From: CAYOZN01 sp964408455
GTDB taxonomy: Bacteria > Planctomycetota > Phycisphaerae > UBA1845 > UTPLA1
DNA length: 40,026 bases
Reading direction: 5' to 3'
Assembly (NCBI GenBank): GCA_964408455.1
Contig: CAYOZN010000037.1
Coordinates: 1 to 40,026 of the forward strand
The notes below the pieces were generated by a model. It worked only from the letters and a program-made list of their open reading frames with translations. It searched no databases and was not told where the DNA came from. Position numbers and translations under genes: made by a program. Each line of letters begins with the position of its first letter. Positions within the stretch are counted from its first letter, which is position 1. This document shows, piece by piece, positions 33,322-40,026 of the stretch.

Positions 33322-33885
33322 ATGGGAAATTGGCTGTTCATTGACGACTTCGAGAAGGAATTGTTCTCGCCGAGCGGCGGCTCGATGGAAGAGCTATTTA
33401 CGGCCGCATTCCTGGACCTTGCCGGCCGCGAGCAGATGCCGAGAGACGCATTTGCAAAATTCATTACGCTGCTGTCGGACCAGCGTGTTCAGCGCTTGGA
33501 GAATTCCAGCTACATTGTAAACCTGTTCCTTCTTCTGTTTGACCGCCTGACACCGGCACAGCGAGAGCGGCTGAGAATCTTGTTGGCCGACACGTATGGC
33601 AAGTTTGCCGACTTCAACTCCCGGTTCATCATGACTGAGATCATCGGCATGCACTACGCCGACGCATGGGCGCTTGAAACCCTGACGAGGTTCTCGCGCG
33701 GGCGAGCCCCAACAGACCGGGAACTGGTTCCGTATGGTCTGCGATTGATGTGTAGTCATGCGAGCGATGCCAAGATTCGCGCTAAGAGTAAGTTCGCGCT
33801 GGAGCAGCTGCTACGGCATTCCGATGCAGCCCTGAGGCAAGAGGCTTGCGCGGAGTACGCAAAGGTGGAAGCGGCAGAAGAATAG
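33322..33885 (+). CDS. Hypothetical helical protein
   Basis: 187 residues, no signal peptide or membrane helix, largely alpha-helical, with a C-terminal part resembling HEAT-type helix pairs (DAKIRAKSKFALEQLLRH, AALRQEACAEYAKVEAAEE). The ATG at 33322 has AAGGAG 9 nt upstream. It starts 25 bp after the regulator stop and is probably cotranscribed with it. I do not recognise the family. Confidence 0.7.
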   Translation: MGNWLFIDDFEKELFSPSGGSMEELFTAAFLDLAGREQMPRDAFAKFITLLSDQRVQRLENSSYIVNLFLLLFDRLTPAQRERLRILLADTYGKFADFNSRFIMTEIIGMHYADAWALETLTRFSRGRAPTDRELVPYGLRLMCSHASDAKIRAKSKFALEQLLRHSDAALRQEACAEYAKVEAAEE

Positions 33886-34027
33886 TCGCCGGTTCGCCAC
33901 GGCCGCCTCTCGATCCCAGTAGTACCGCGATTGGCAATTCGCCGGATACGCCCAAACCGCGCATTGGTTTGACGTGTCATCATTTTCGAGGCATGCTCTC
34001 CTTCGAATTCCGCTCGAAAGGCCGGCC

Positions 34028-34684
34028 ATGCGAAATCCCCGTCGGTATGCCGTTCCAACCCTGCTTTCCTGCGTCATTGTCGCCGCCGCATGCGCCGTGC
34101 TGGCGGCCGCCGCATGGCTGAGGTCCGACCCAGCCAAGCTCCCGACGCTTGACCTGCGGGGCGCCGACGCCGCCGCTCGCGGCTGGCCGGCACATACGCC
34201 GTTCGACAACCCGCCCTGGCCCGATGTCACGCAGTGGACAGAGGCTTCCCGTTTCGGCTATGTCAGGCAGCAGGCATGGAGCAGCGCTGACCGTAAGACG
34301 ACGCACCAGATGGTGGTGGACCGTTACGGCTGGCCCTTCACGGTGTTCGAAAAGCGTCAATTGTGGCGGCCGTGGGAAGATCCGAAATGGGCATCGACCG
34401 AGCCGAATGACACGGGACTATACACGCGCTGGGACGGCGTCGTGCTCAACAGCTTTGCGATCGGTCTGCCGGCATTTCTTCTGATGTGCGGCCCCGGCTT
34501 TCTTCGCCGGCGCGAACGCCGCCGCCACGGGCAGTGCATTGAGTGCGGCTACGACCTCCGCGGAACGCCGGCGACCGGACCCGGCGCCAGGTGCCCCGAG
34601 TGCGGCATGCCTATTGAGTCGCAGACTCCCGTTGCTGAAGCGAAGCCGCAACTGCACGCGGGCGCCGGCGACTCGGCCCGGTAA
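34028..34684 (+). CDS. Planctomycete-type membrane protein with CxxCGYDLRG zinc ribbon
   Basis: 218 residues with an N-terminal membrane helix (LLSCVIVAAACAVLAAAAWL), an extracytoplasmic domain of about 115 residues with many Trp and Asp, and a second helix (SFAIGLPAFLLMCGPGFL). A positive stretch RRRERRRHG precedes a C-terminal zinc ribbon of four cysteines (CIECGYDLRGTP ... RCPECG). The ribbon with the GYDLRG sequence is common in short planctomycete membrane proteins of unknown function. Start at the ATG 34028, after AAAGG. The zinc site would lie in the cytoplasm. Confidence 0.75.
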   Translation: MRNPRRYAVPTLLSCVIVAAACAVLAAAAWLRSDPAKLPTLDLRGADAAARGWPAHTPFDNPPWPDVTQWTEASRFGYVRQQAWSSADRKTTHQMVVDRYGWPFTVFEKRQLWRPWEDPKWASTEPNDTGLYTRWDGVVLNSFAIGLPAFLLMCGPGFLRRRERRRHGQCIECGYDLRGTPATGPGARCPECGMPIESQTPVAEAKPQLHAGAGDSAR

Positions 34685-35057
34685 TCCGGCACAGCGACGC
34701 TTTCGATGCCCCGACACCGCGGCCCCTCACCGACCCTTCATCACGCAGTTTTCGCGGGGAACATTGAGCAATTCTATTGAGTAGATGCGCGAGCCGGTCT
34801 CAACCGGCAGCCGCGAAGAAAGTCGGGCGAAATCGGGCGCGCGACCCGGTGCGCTCCGGTTTGCATCGCTTTGCATCGCCTGTTTTTTGCGCGAAGCGCT
34901 CCGGCTCGGCGAATCTGCCGGCCGATCAGGAGCAGTGCCCATCGCCGACCCTGGAAGAAAATTCACTTTTTTTCGGCGGCGGGCAGGGCGTTATGGACAA
35001 GCGCCAGCCAAACCGGCTAACTTCCCGGAAACATCGCTGCACGTTTGCGAAACTGCA
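34685..35057. other. Gene-free stretch before the repeat protein
   Basis: No supported gene. The downstream frame stays open through here to 34785, but the translation is not protein-like and I start that gene at 35058. The stretch contains a perfect 10-bp tandem pair (TTTGCATCGC at 34860-34869 and 34870-34879) and a T-rich patch near 34965. Confidence 0.4.
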
Positions 35058-36371
35058 ATGAATGTGTCCCGACAATCATCTCGAAAAGCGCCACGACAAT
35101 CGTCACGAAGAGCGCCTCGACCATCATCAAGATACCTGCCGAAAACGCCGCCGAAACTGACCATTGCCCTGGTCAAAAACTGGGCCGTGGCCCATCTCGG
35201 CCGCACCGGCCACTGGCCCTCCGGCGACACTGGCGCCATCCCCGAGGCACCCGGCTGGACCTGGGCCACCATCGACTACGGCTGCCGCGTCGGCGTTCAT
35301 GGCATGCCCAGGTGCGGCAGCCTGCCGCGCCTGCTCGATCGCATCTTGCCCGACGTCCGCAGCGTCACCCGCCGGCAGCGTCTCACCTACGCACAAATCC
35401 GACAATGGGCCCGCGAATACCACGAGCGACATGGCCGATGGCCCGCCGTCCTCTCCGGCGAAATTCCGGGCAGCGGCGGCATTACCTGGCTGGCCGTCAA
35501 CCACGCTTTGAAGCGCGGCCACCGCGGCCTGCCGGGGAACAGTTCGCTCGTGAAGCTGCTCGGCAAATATCCCGGCACGCGATTACGAATGCGGGGAAAG
35601 CCCCTTACCATCAAACAGATTCTGGCTTGGGCCGAGGACCATTTCCGCCAGACCGGCCGCTGGCCGTCCGTCAAATCGGGCCGCGTTCTCACCGCCCCCG
35701 AAGAAAAATGGGTCAACATCAACCGGGCCCTGGAGAATGGCCAGCGCGGCCTGCAGCCCGGCCATACCCTGTCGACGCTGCTGGGCAAGTTCCCCGGTTC
35801 CGATCGCAGCCTTCGCAGGCCGAAGCTCACCCAGCGCCAGATCCTGAATTGGGCCGACGCGCACTTCAAGCGGCACCAGCGATGGCCACGGTTTGACTCC
35901 GGTCCCATCTTCGGAGCAACCGGCGAATCATGGTCGTTCATCGACACAGCTCTCAAGCAGGGCAGGCGCGGACTTCCCGGTGGCACCACGCTGGCACAAT
36001 TGCTGCACAAGCACCGGCATGCGCCCTACATGAAGAAAAACGAAACGCTTCTGACCGAAAAGCAGATCCTCGCCTGGGCCGACGCCCACCATCGCCGCAC
36101 CGGCGACTGGCCCACCGGCGGATCCGGGCCGGTCTTTGACGCTCCCGGCGAAGACTGGCGCCGCCTGAGGGATTCGCTGTTCGAAGGCACGCGCGGTCTG
36201 CCCGGCGGTTCCTCGATTGCGCGCCTGCTGGCAACGCATCGCGGCGTCCCGCACCAGAAGGAAGGTTTGCGGCCCAGCATCAGGCGCCCGACCGCCGAGG
36301 ATCGGCGCCGGGAGGCCGAGGAACGCCGCAAGCGACTTCGGCGGAAGAAAAATAGAGTGTCTCGCCCTTGA
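35058..36371 (+). CDS. Protein of five ~74-residue repeats between basic tails
   Basis: 437 residues from the ATG at 35058. A Ser/Arg-rich N-terminus (APRQSSRRAPRPSSR) is followed by five repeats starting at residues ~34, 109, 183, 257 and 332. Each has the pattern LTxxQILxWAxxHxxRxxxWP, then SG.I, G..W..I..AL..G.RGLP and SL..LL. The protein ends in a very basic tail rich in RR (417-437). The W...H...G.WP ... W....R layout resembles helicase-associated (HA) domains, helical modules thought to bind DNA, but the match is to general pattern only. I have seen similar repeats in planctomycete hypothetical proteins. No helicase or nuclease domain is attached. Nucleic-acid binding is inferred from basic tails and repeat chemistry. 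Confidence 0.75.
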   Translation: MNVSRQSSRKAPRQSSRRAPRPSSRYLPKTPPKLTIALVKNWAVAHLGRTGHWPSGDTGAIPEAPGWTWATIDYGCRVGVHGMPRCGSLPRLLDRILPDVRSVTRRQRLTYAQIRQWAREYHERHGRWPAVLSGEIPGSGGITWLAVNHALKRGHRGLPGNSSLVKLLGKYPGTRLRMRGKPLTIKQILAWAEDHFRQTGRWPSVKSGRVLTAPEEKWVNINRALENGQRGLQPGHTLSTLLGKFPGSDRSLRRPKLTQRQILNWADAHFKRHQRWPRFDSGPIFGATGESWSFIDTALKQGRRGLPGGTTLAQLLHKHRHAPYMKKNETLLTEKQILAWADAHHRRTGDWPTGGSGPVFDAPGEDWRRLRDSLFEGTRGLPGGSSIARLLATHRGVPHQKEGLRPSIRRPTAEDRRREAEERRKRLRRKKNRVSRP

Positions 36372-36436
36372 CCCCTTGTGCTCGCACCATTGAGCCAAGT
36401 CTTTCGCGGAGTGCGGCCCGTGGGCCGAGCTAGGCG

Positions 36437-36479
36437 AAAAAGAGGCAGCGGGCGCGGGACCACAAGGTGCCCCGCGCCC
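36437..36479. terminator. Bidirectional intrinsic terminator
   Basis: A 9-bp all-GC stem, GGGCGCGGG (36450-36458) and CCCGCGCCC (36471-36479), 12-nt loop. A TTT follows on the plus side, and on the minus side a short spacer ends in TTTTT (36441-36437). It lies between the convergent repeat-protein gene and the minus-strand microprotein gene and suits both. Confidence 0.65.
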
Positions 36480-36500
36480 TTTCGCCCCGTCAGGCGATGA

Positions 36501-36596
36501 TCACGTCAAAAACGGAATCGCGAGCGGAAGCCCAAGCGCGCTGAATACCACCGCCGCGGGAATGATGAACACCGTGATATAGATCCACTCGAACAT
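36501..36596 (-). CDS. 31-residue single-pass membrane microprotein
   Basis: ATG at 36596 with a very good ribosome-binding site (AGGAAGGAGA, about 6 nt spacing), 31 codons, TGA at 36501-36503, then a terminator 22 nt further on. The peptide starts MFEWIYITVFIIPAAVV and is almost entirely hydrophobic with Pro residues, so it would form one membrane helix. A complete gene punctuation (site, start, stop, terminator) makes it more credible than its length suggests. A different frame over the same bases (36490-36702) lacks these signals. Family unknown. Confidence 0.6.
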   Translation of the reverse strand: MFEWIYITVFIIPAAVVFSALGLPLAIPFLT

Positions 36597-36900
36597 GCCA
36601 GTCTCCTTCCTGAAGTGAAGATGCAAACCGTCGCGGCGACAGAACATCGCCGGACGCGAACCCGTCACGCGACGAGCATTTCACAGACCGTACGCCGGGC
36701 AAGTGACAAGAGGCTGACGGCGGATCGAAAGGCGCGATAGTCCGTTCTGGCGAATCTCCGGCCTTAACGGTATCGTCATCCGAGTCGGTGAGGCAGTTTC
36801 AACTCTGGAACATCCAGAGGCTCCGGGGATATCCTTTTTCCATACTCCAGAATTCACGGCGCTAAACTCCGCCAGCTGATTTCGTTCACAGGAGCGTCCG
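36597..36900. other. Divergent intergenic region with inverted repeat
   Basis: Divergent leader region of the microprotein (minus) and the hybrid kinase (plus). The clearest element is a perfect inverted repeat CTCTGG-aacat-CCAGAG at 36803-36819, about 80 nt before the kinase ATG, which could be an operator. A possible minus-strand promoter has a TTGTCA box (about 36704-36709), but no strong -10 box is apparent. Confidence 0.4.
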
Positions 36901-38742
36901 ATGCGGTCTACCGGCTGGTTTGTTCTGCGTGGAATGGTGGCGGTGCTGGCGGTCGGCCTGCTGGTCGCGCTCGCCGCGTTCTTTTTTCGCGATCGCCTGC
37001 GCGGTGACGCCGCGGCCCCTCTGGCCTGTCATCCCGAGGACGCGACGTCGTCCGCTTTTTTCTCCGACCTTTTGAAGGTCTATACCCCGCGCAGCACCTG
37101 CATGTATCACGAGCAGCCGGTCATCTGGCTGCACTTCATCTCCGATCTGGTGATTGCCATCGCCTACTATTCCATTCCGATCGCGCTGGTCTATTTTGTG
37201 CGCCGCCGCCGCGACATCGCCTTTCACTGGATGTTCTGGATGTTCGCCGGATTCATTCTCGCCTGCGGCACCACGCACCTGATCGGCGTGTGGGACCTCT
37301 GGCAGCCGTTCTACCGGCTCGACGGCCTGGTCCGCGCCGCCACGGCGGCGATTTCCATTGCCACGGCCATTGCACTGTGGCCGCTCATCCCGCTCGCCCT
37401 GGCCCTGCCCAGCCCCACGCAGCTCGAGCAGCAGATCGCCGAGCGCACCGCCGAACTCGAACGGGCCAATGCCGCGCTGCACCGCGAAATCGCCGCGCGC
37501 AAGGAGCTGGAAGAGCATCGCGAACAACTGCTGGAAAGCGAGCGCGCCGCCCGCGGCGAAGCTGAACGCGCCAATCGCATGAAGGACGAATTCCTCACCA
37601 CGCTTTCGCACGAACTGCGCACGCCGTTGAACGCCATCCTCGGCTGGGCCCACATCCTGCGCGACCAGGCGGGGGACGAGGCAACGATCAGCGAAGCCGT
37701 CAACGTCATCGATCGCAACACCCGCGTGCAGTACCGCCTCATCGAGGACCTGCTCGACGTCGGCCGAATCATCTCCGGAAAGATGCGGCTCGACGTACAG
37801 GTTGTTTCGCTCGTCGACGTCATCCAGGCGGCCCTCCAGTCGGTCACACCCGCCGCCGAGGCAAAGGGCATCAAGCTTACTTCCGTTCTCGATCCGGAGG
37901 CCGCCCACGTCAGCGGCGATCCCGCCCGGCTCCAGCAGGTCGTCTGGAACCTGCTCTCCAACGCCATCAAGTTCACACCCAAGGGCGGTCGGGTGCAGGT
38001 GCTGCTCGAGCGCATCAACTCGCATCTCGAGTTGACCGTCATCGACAACGGCCACGGCATCAAGCCCGAGTTGCTGCCGCACCTGTTCGAGCGGTTCCGC
38101 CAGGGCGATGCATCCACCACGCGGGAGCACGGCGGCCTCGGCCTGGGGCTCGCCATCGTGCGGCACATCGCCGAACTGCACGGCGGCACCGTGCAGGCAG
38201 GCAGTGATGGGCCCGGCAGGGGAGCGACCTTTCGAGTGACGCTGCCCCTTCGCCCGGCGCGGTCAGAGCCGGCGGACGACGATCAGCGCGAACACCCGTC
38301 GTCCGTTTTTGGTCCGCGGCCGCGCGTGGGCGACGTCGATCTGACGGGCGTCCGCGTGCTGGTTGTGGATGACGAGGCCGACGCGCGACACCTGGTCCGG
38401 CGGTTGCTCGAGGCCTATCGGGCAACCGTGATCGCGGCCGCGACCGGCGCCGAGGCCCTTGAGCGGCTGGCCGCCGACTCGCCGCATGTGCTGCTTTGTG
38501 ACATCGGAATGCCCGGCGAGGATGGTTACCAGCTGTTGCAACGCATCCGGTCGCTGCCGCCGGAGCAGGGTGGCCGGGTGCCTGCCATCGCGGTGACAGC
38601 GTTCGCCCGCGCGAAGGACCGCACGGCGGCCATGCGGGCCGGCTTCAACAACTACGTGTCCAAGCCATTCGAACCGGCCGAGCTGGTGGCGACTGTCGCC
38701 AATCTGGCGGGACGCACCGGCCCGCCGCCGGCGGCACGGTGA
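36901..38742 (+). CDS. Hybrid histidine kinase with ethylene-receptor-like sensor domain
   Basis: 613 residues. After an N-terminal membrane helix (11-29), residues 77-165 form three helices that match the copper-dependent ethylene-binding domain of plant ETR1: FISDLVIAIAYYSIP, FVRRRR, GFILACGTTHLIGVW. D82, Y89, I119, C122 and H126 have the same spacing as D25, Y32, I62, C65 and H69 of ETR1, where Cys and His hold copper. A coiled coil (~172-225) leads to the HisKA domain (SHELRTP, H237), then HATPase_c (NLLSNAIKFTP, GLGLGLAIVRHI), and a C-terminal receiver (VVDDEADARHL, CDIGMPGEDGY, FVSKPFE-type). There is no GAF domain. AGGAG precedes the ATG. Ligand binding is inferred; no DNA-binding partner is adjacent. 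Confidence 0.92.
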   Translation: MRSTGWFVLRGMVAVLAVGLLVALAAFFFRDRLRGDAAAPLACHPEDATSSAFFSDLLKVYTPRSTCMYHEQPVIWLHFISDLVIAIAYYSIPIALVYFVRRRRDIAFHWMFWMFAGFILACGTTHLIGVWDLWQPFYRLDGLVRAATAAISIATAIALWPLIPLALALPSPTQLEQQIAERTAELERANAALHREIAARKELEEHREQLLESERAARGEAERANRMKDEFLTTLSHELRTPLNAILGWAHILRDQAGDEATISEAVNVIDRNTRVQYRLIEDLLDVGRIISGKMRLDVQVVSLVDVIQAALQSVTPAAEAKGIKLTSVLDPEAAHVSGDPARLQQVVWNLLSNAIKFTPKGGRVQVLLERINSHLELTVIDNGHGIKPELLPHLFERFRQGDASTTREHGGLGLGLAIVRHIAELHGGTVQAGSDGPGRGATFRVTLPLRPARSEPADDDQREHPSSVFGPRPRVGDVDLTGVRVLVVDDEADARHLVRRLLEAYRATVIAAATGAEALERLAADSPHVLLCDIGMPGEDGYQLLQRIRSLPPEQGGRVPAIAVTAFARAKDRTAAMRAGFNNYVSKPFEPAELVATVANLAGRTGPPPAAR

Positions 38743-38779
38743 GGCGTGCGCGGTGGCCGCCACAAGGCGTACCTGCGGG

Positions 38780-39607
38780 TCACTTCGCAAGCACGATGCT
38801 GCCGTTGAAGCTCTCGACCCGGAATTCCCTGCCGCCCTCGCCCAGGCTGCCCTCCGCGTGCGACCGGCTGATCCGCCGCACCCGCCAGGGGATTTCGCTT
38901 TCCACGCGTCCGTTGTGGGTGTCGCAGACGAGTTCGGCGGACGTGTTTTCGCCAAAGCGGGCGTGAATCGACCCGTTGTGCGTCTCGATGGCGCCGCCCA
39001 GTGTCGCCGCCAGTGCCGCATCGAGGCGGATGTCGCCGTTGTGGCTCTCCAGTGTGATCTCCGGCCCGCTTGCCTCTGCCGTCACATCCCCGTTGTGTGT
39101 AGAGACGTATAGCGGCGCCGCACCCACGCGGGCCACGATGTCGCCGTTGTGAGAATGAAGCGTGCAGGCGCCATGCAGTCCGGTCACCTTGACGTCACCA
39201 TTGTGTGTCTCGACCTGCGCGCCGATATCGGCGGGCACGGTCAGCGTGAAGTGAACCGTTGCGCCCCAGTCCAGGCGGCGCGTCTCGAGCCACTGCCACG
39301 CGAATCGATGTTCGCCGCCCGGCTCGGCTTCCGACACGATCTCGACCGCGGCCAGGGCCCGGTTGGCCGAGTCGATCGTCGACCCGCCGGCGCGAATTCG
39401 CACCGTCGCCGTCAGGTCGCTGCGGCCCTCTTCGCCGACGCAGACGACATCGCCGTTGCCCGTTTCCACCGACAGCTGGGAAATGGATTCTGCCGGAACG
39501 GACAGCGTCTCAGTTCGCTCTACCCAGATTTGCGGCGTGGCGCAACCGCCCAGCGGCGACAACAACCACACGACCAGCGGCCAGCGGCCAGAGGATGCGC
39601 GATGCAT
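38780..39607 (-). CDS. DUF4097-like lipoprotein with HNG repeat ladder
   Basis: 275-residue predicted lipoprotein: hydrophobic N-terminus and lipobox LGGC (C22). After a short N-domain the protein is a string of beta-strand repeats of the DUF4097/adhesin type, each turning at H-N-G-D or a variant: histidines at 135, 153, 171, 189, 210 and 231, spaced 18-21 residues, with TGNGD (49) and SFNGS (266) as degenerate copies. Such proteins fold as a beta-helix or roll; the stacked His-Asn side chains would form a ladder. The ATG at 39607 is preceded by GGGGAG at 9 nt. It converges with the kinase (37-bp gap). Function unknown for the family. Confidence 0.85.
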   Translation of the reverse strand: MHRASSGRWPLVVWLLSPLGGCATPQIWVERTETLSVPAESISQLSVETGNGDVVCVGEEGRSDLTATVRIRAGGSTIDSANRALAAVEIVSEAEPGGEHRFAWQWLETRRLDWGATVHFTLTVPADIGAQVETHNGDVKVTGLHGACTLHSHNGDIVARVGAAPLYVSTHNGDVTAEASGPEITLESHNGDIRLDAALAATLGGAIETHNGSIHARFGENTSAELVCDTHNGRVESEIPWRVRRISRSHAEGSLGEGGREFRVESFNGSIVLAK

Positions 39608-39628
39608 GATGCGGTCTCCCCAAAAGAC

Positions 39629-39710
39629 AATGCGGGCTGCTGCCGGTTCGGCCCGTCGCCGATCCGGCCGTCAAGCCCGCATTATGCAGGAGACTCATGC
39701 GTGCATTCAA
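39629..39710 (-). promoter_or_regulatory. Predicted promoter and inverted repeat upstream of the DUF4097-like gene
   Basis: On the minus strand: -35 TTGAAT (39705-39710), 18-nt spacer, -10 CATAAT (39681-39686). A perfect 10-bp inverted repeat, AATGCGGGCT (39629-39638) and AGCCCGCATT (39674-39683), overlaps the -10 box on one side and lies in the leader on the other. It could be an operator pair or a leader stem. Confidence 0.45.
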
Positions 39711-39743
39711 GCTTGCGCTGTCATGCTGCGGTGCGTTCGATGC

Positions 39744-39761
39744 CGCAGTGTTAACACCGCG
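39744..39761. other. 18-bp dyad in the gap
   Basis: A near-perfect palindrome centred on GTGTTAACAC (39748-39757), extended by three more pairs around one mismatch. It lies upstream of the predicted DUF4097 gene promoter and downstream of the partial right-edge gene, so it could be an operator. Confidence 0.35.
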
Positions 39762-39844
39762 TTTCGTTTCGCGGTCAGGCTGCCGGGAACGCCGATGGCA
39801 CGCCAGTCATACACCGGCGGGCGACCGCCGCTCATGCAGCCGCT

Positions 39845-40026
39845 CTAGTCGTCATCGCCGTAGCCGTCGTCCTCATCATCATCCCCATACCCGTTGTCGT
39901 TCTCGTTGTCATTCCCGTAGCCATTGTCGTTTTCGTTGTTGTCGTTCTGGTTGTCGTTGTCGTATCCGTTGTCGTTTTCGTAGTTGTCGTTCTCGTTGTC
40001 GTTGTCGTATCCGTTGTCGTTTTCGT
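39845..40026 (-). CDS. C-terminal tail of an Asp/Asn-rich repeat protein, partial
   Basis: The last 60 codons of a minus-strand gene entering from the right edge, stop TAG at 39845-39847. The translation is built of E-N-D-N, G-Y-D-N-D-N and similar units and ends GYGDDDEDDGYGDDD. It contains no hydrophobic residues other than Tyr. The composition (Asp, Asn, Glu, Gly, Tyr) suggests a disordered, strongly acidic tail that could bind calcium or other cations or serve as a surface spacer. The upstream part, needed to name the protein, is outside the window. Confidence 0.7.
   Translation of the reverse strand, partial: ENDNGYDNDNENDNYENDNGYDNDNQNDNNENDNGYGNDNENDNGYGDDDEDDGYGDDD
39921..40026. repeat. 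45-bp tandem repeats
   Basis: Units 39921-39965 and 39966-40010 differ at four positions, and a third begins at 40011 and leaves the window. The period of 45 bp is 15 codons, so copy number changes keep the reading frame of the acidic tail. Within each unit the hexamer GTTGTC recurs. Confidence 0.85.

Noticed and set aside
36490..36702. 70-codon minus-strand frame overlapping the microprotein
   Set aside because: Its start lacks a ribosome-binding site, whereas the 31-codon frame has an excellent one and a terminator.
39850..40026. CRISPR-like or satellite repeat at the right edge
   Set aside because: The repeats are contiguous without spacers and form an open reading frame with a 15-codon period, so they are coding.

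Overview
The window reads as a piece of a high-GC planctomycete genome, probably Phycisphaerae-like. The signs are a PEP-CTERM-type secreted protein, a short protein carrying the CxxCGYDLRG zinc ribbon common in that group, a fragment with paired Asp/Asn-Gly-Asn 'dockerin-like' loops, a lone Gly-rich secretin, and several TlpA-type secreted proteins. This assignment rests on recognised protein families, not on a phylogeny. I see no tRNA, rRNA, CRISPR array or complete insertion sequence.

Layout. 1-3667 (minus): dnaG followed by rpoD, the macromolecular-synthesis pair. The rpoD reading frame does not stay rpoD: near position 195-206 it passes in frame into a GH15 glucoamylase-like segment, most simply an assembly chimera at the window edge. 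4541-9700 (plus): a 966-residue secretin and a polytopic GT-C-like membrane protein with TPRs, separated by a strong terminator. 9757-12759 (minus): an NfeD-like/flotillin pair with a 4-base overlap, then an unknown gene. 13013-17072: pheT, a decayed dockerin-like fragment, a perfect 22-bp tandem duplication and a PEP-CTERM protein. 17684-25553 (plus): a lipid kinase, a secreted beta-helix protein, ribD, and three consecutive secreted thioredoxin-fold proteins, the last with both active-site cysteines replaced by serine. 25565-28005 (minus): LysM lipoprotein and recG with a 4-base overlap; divergent from them are a PfkB kinase and thpR.

30043-31575 (minus) is a more AT-rich island of three small secreted proteins. 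Its probable promoter has a run of 13 C in the spacer between a -35 and an extended -10 element, the layout of phase-variable promoters in other bacteria. 31935-36371 (plus): an NtrC-type regulator with an altered GAFTGA loop, two small proteins, and a protein built from five ~74-residue repeats between basic tails. 36501-36596 (minus) is a 31-residue membrane microprotein with a strong ribosome-binding site. 36901-38742 is a hybrid histidine kinase whose N-terminus matches the copper/ethylene-binding domain of plant ETR1, with D, Y, I, C and H at identical spacing. Then come a DUF4097-like lipoprotein with a ladder of His-Asn-Gly turns and, running off the right edge, the Asp/Asn-rich tail of a protein encoded by 45-bp tandem repeats.

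Housekeeping genes (dnaG, rpoD, pheT, ribD, recG, thpR) thus alternate with envelope and secreted functions. The best candidates for new biology are the poly-C promoter island, the ethylene-receptor-like kinase, the five-repeat protein and the degenerate TlpA cluster.
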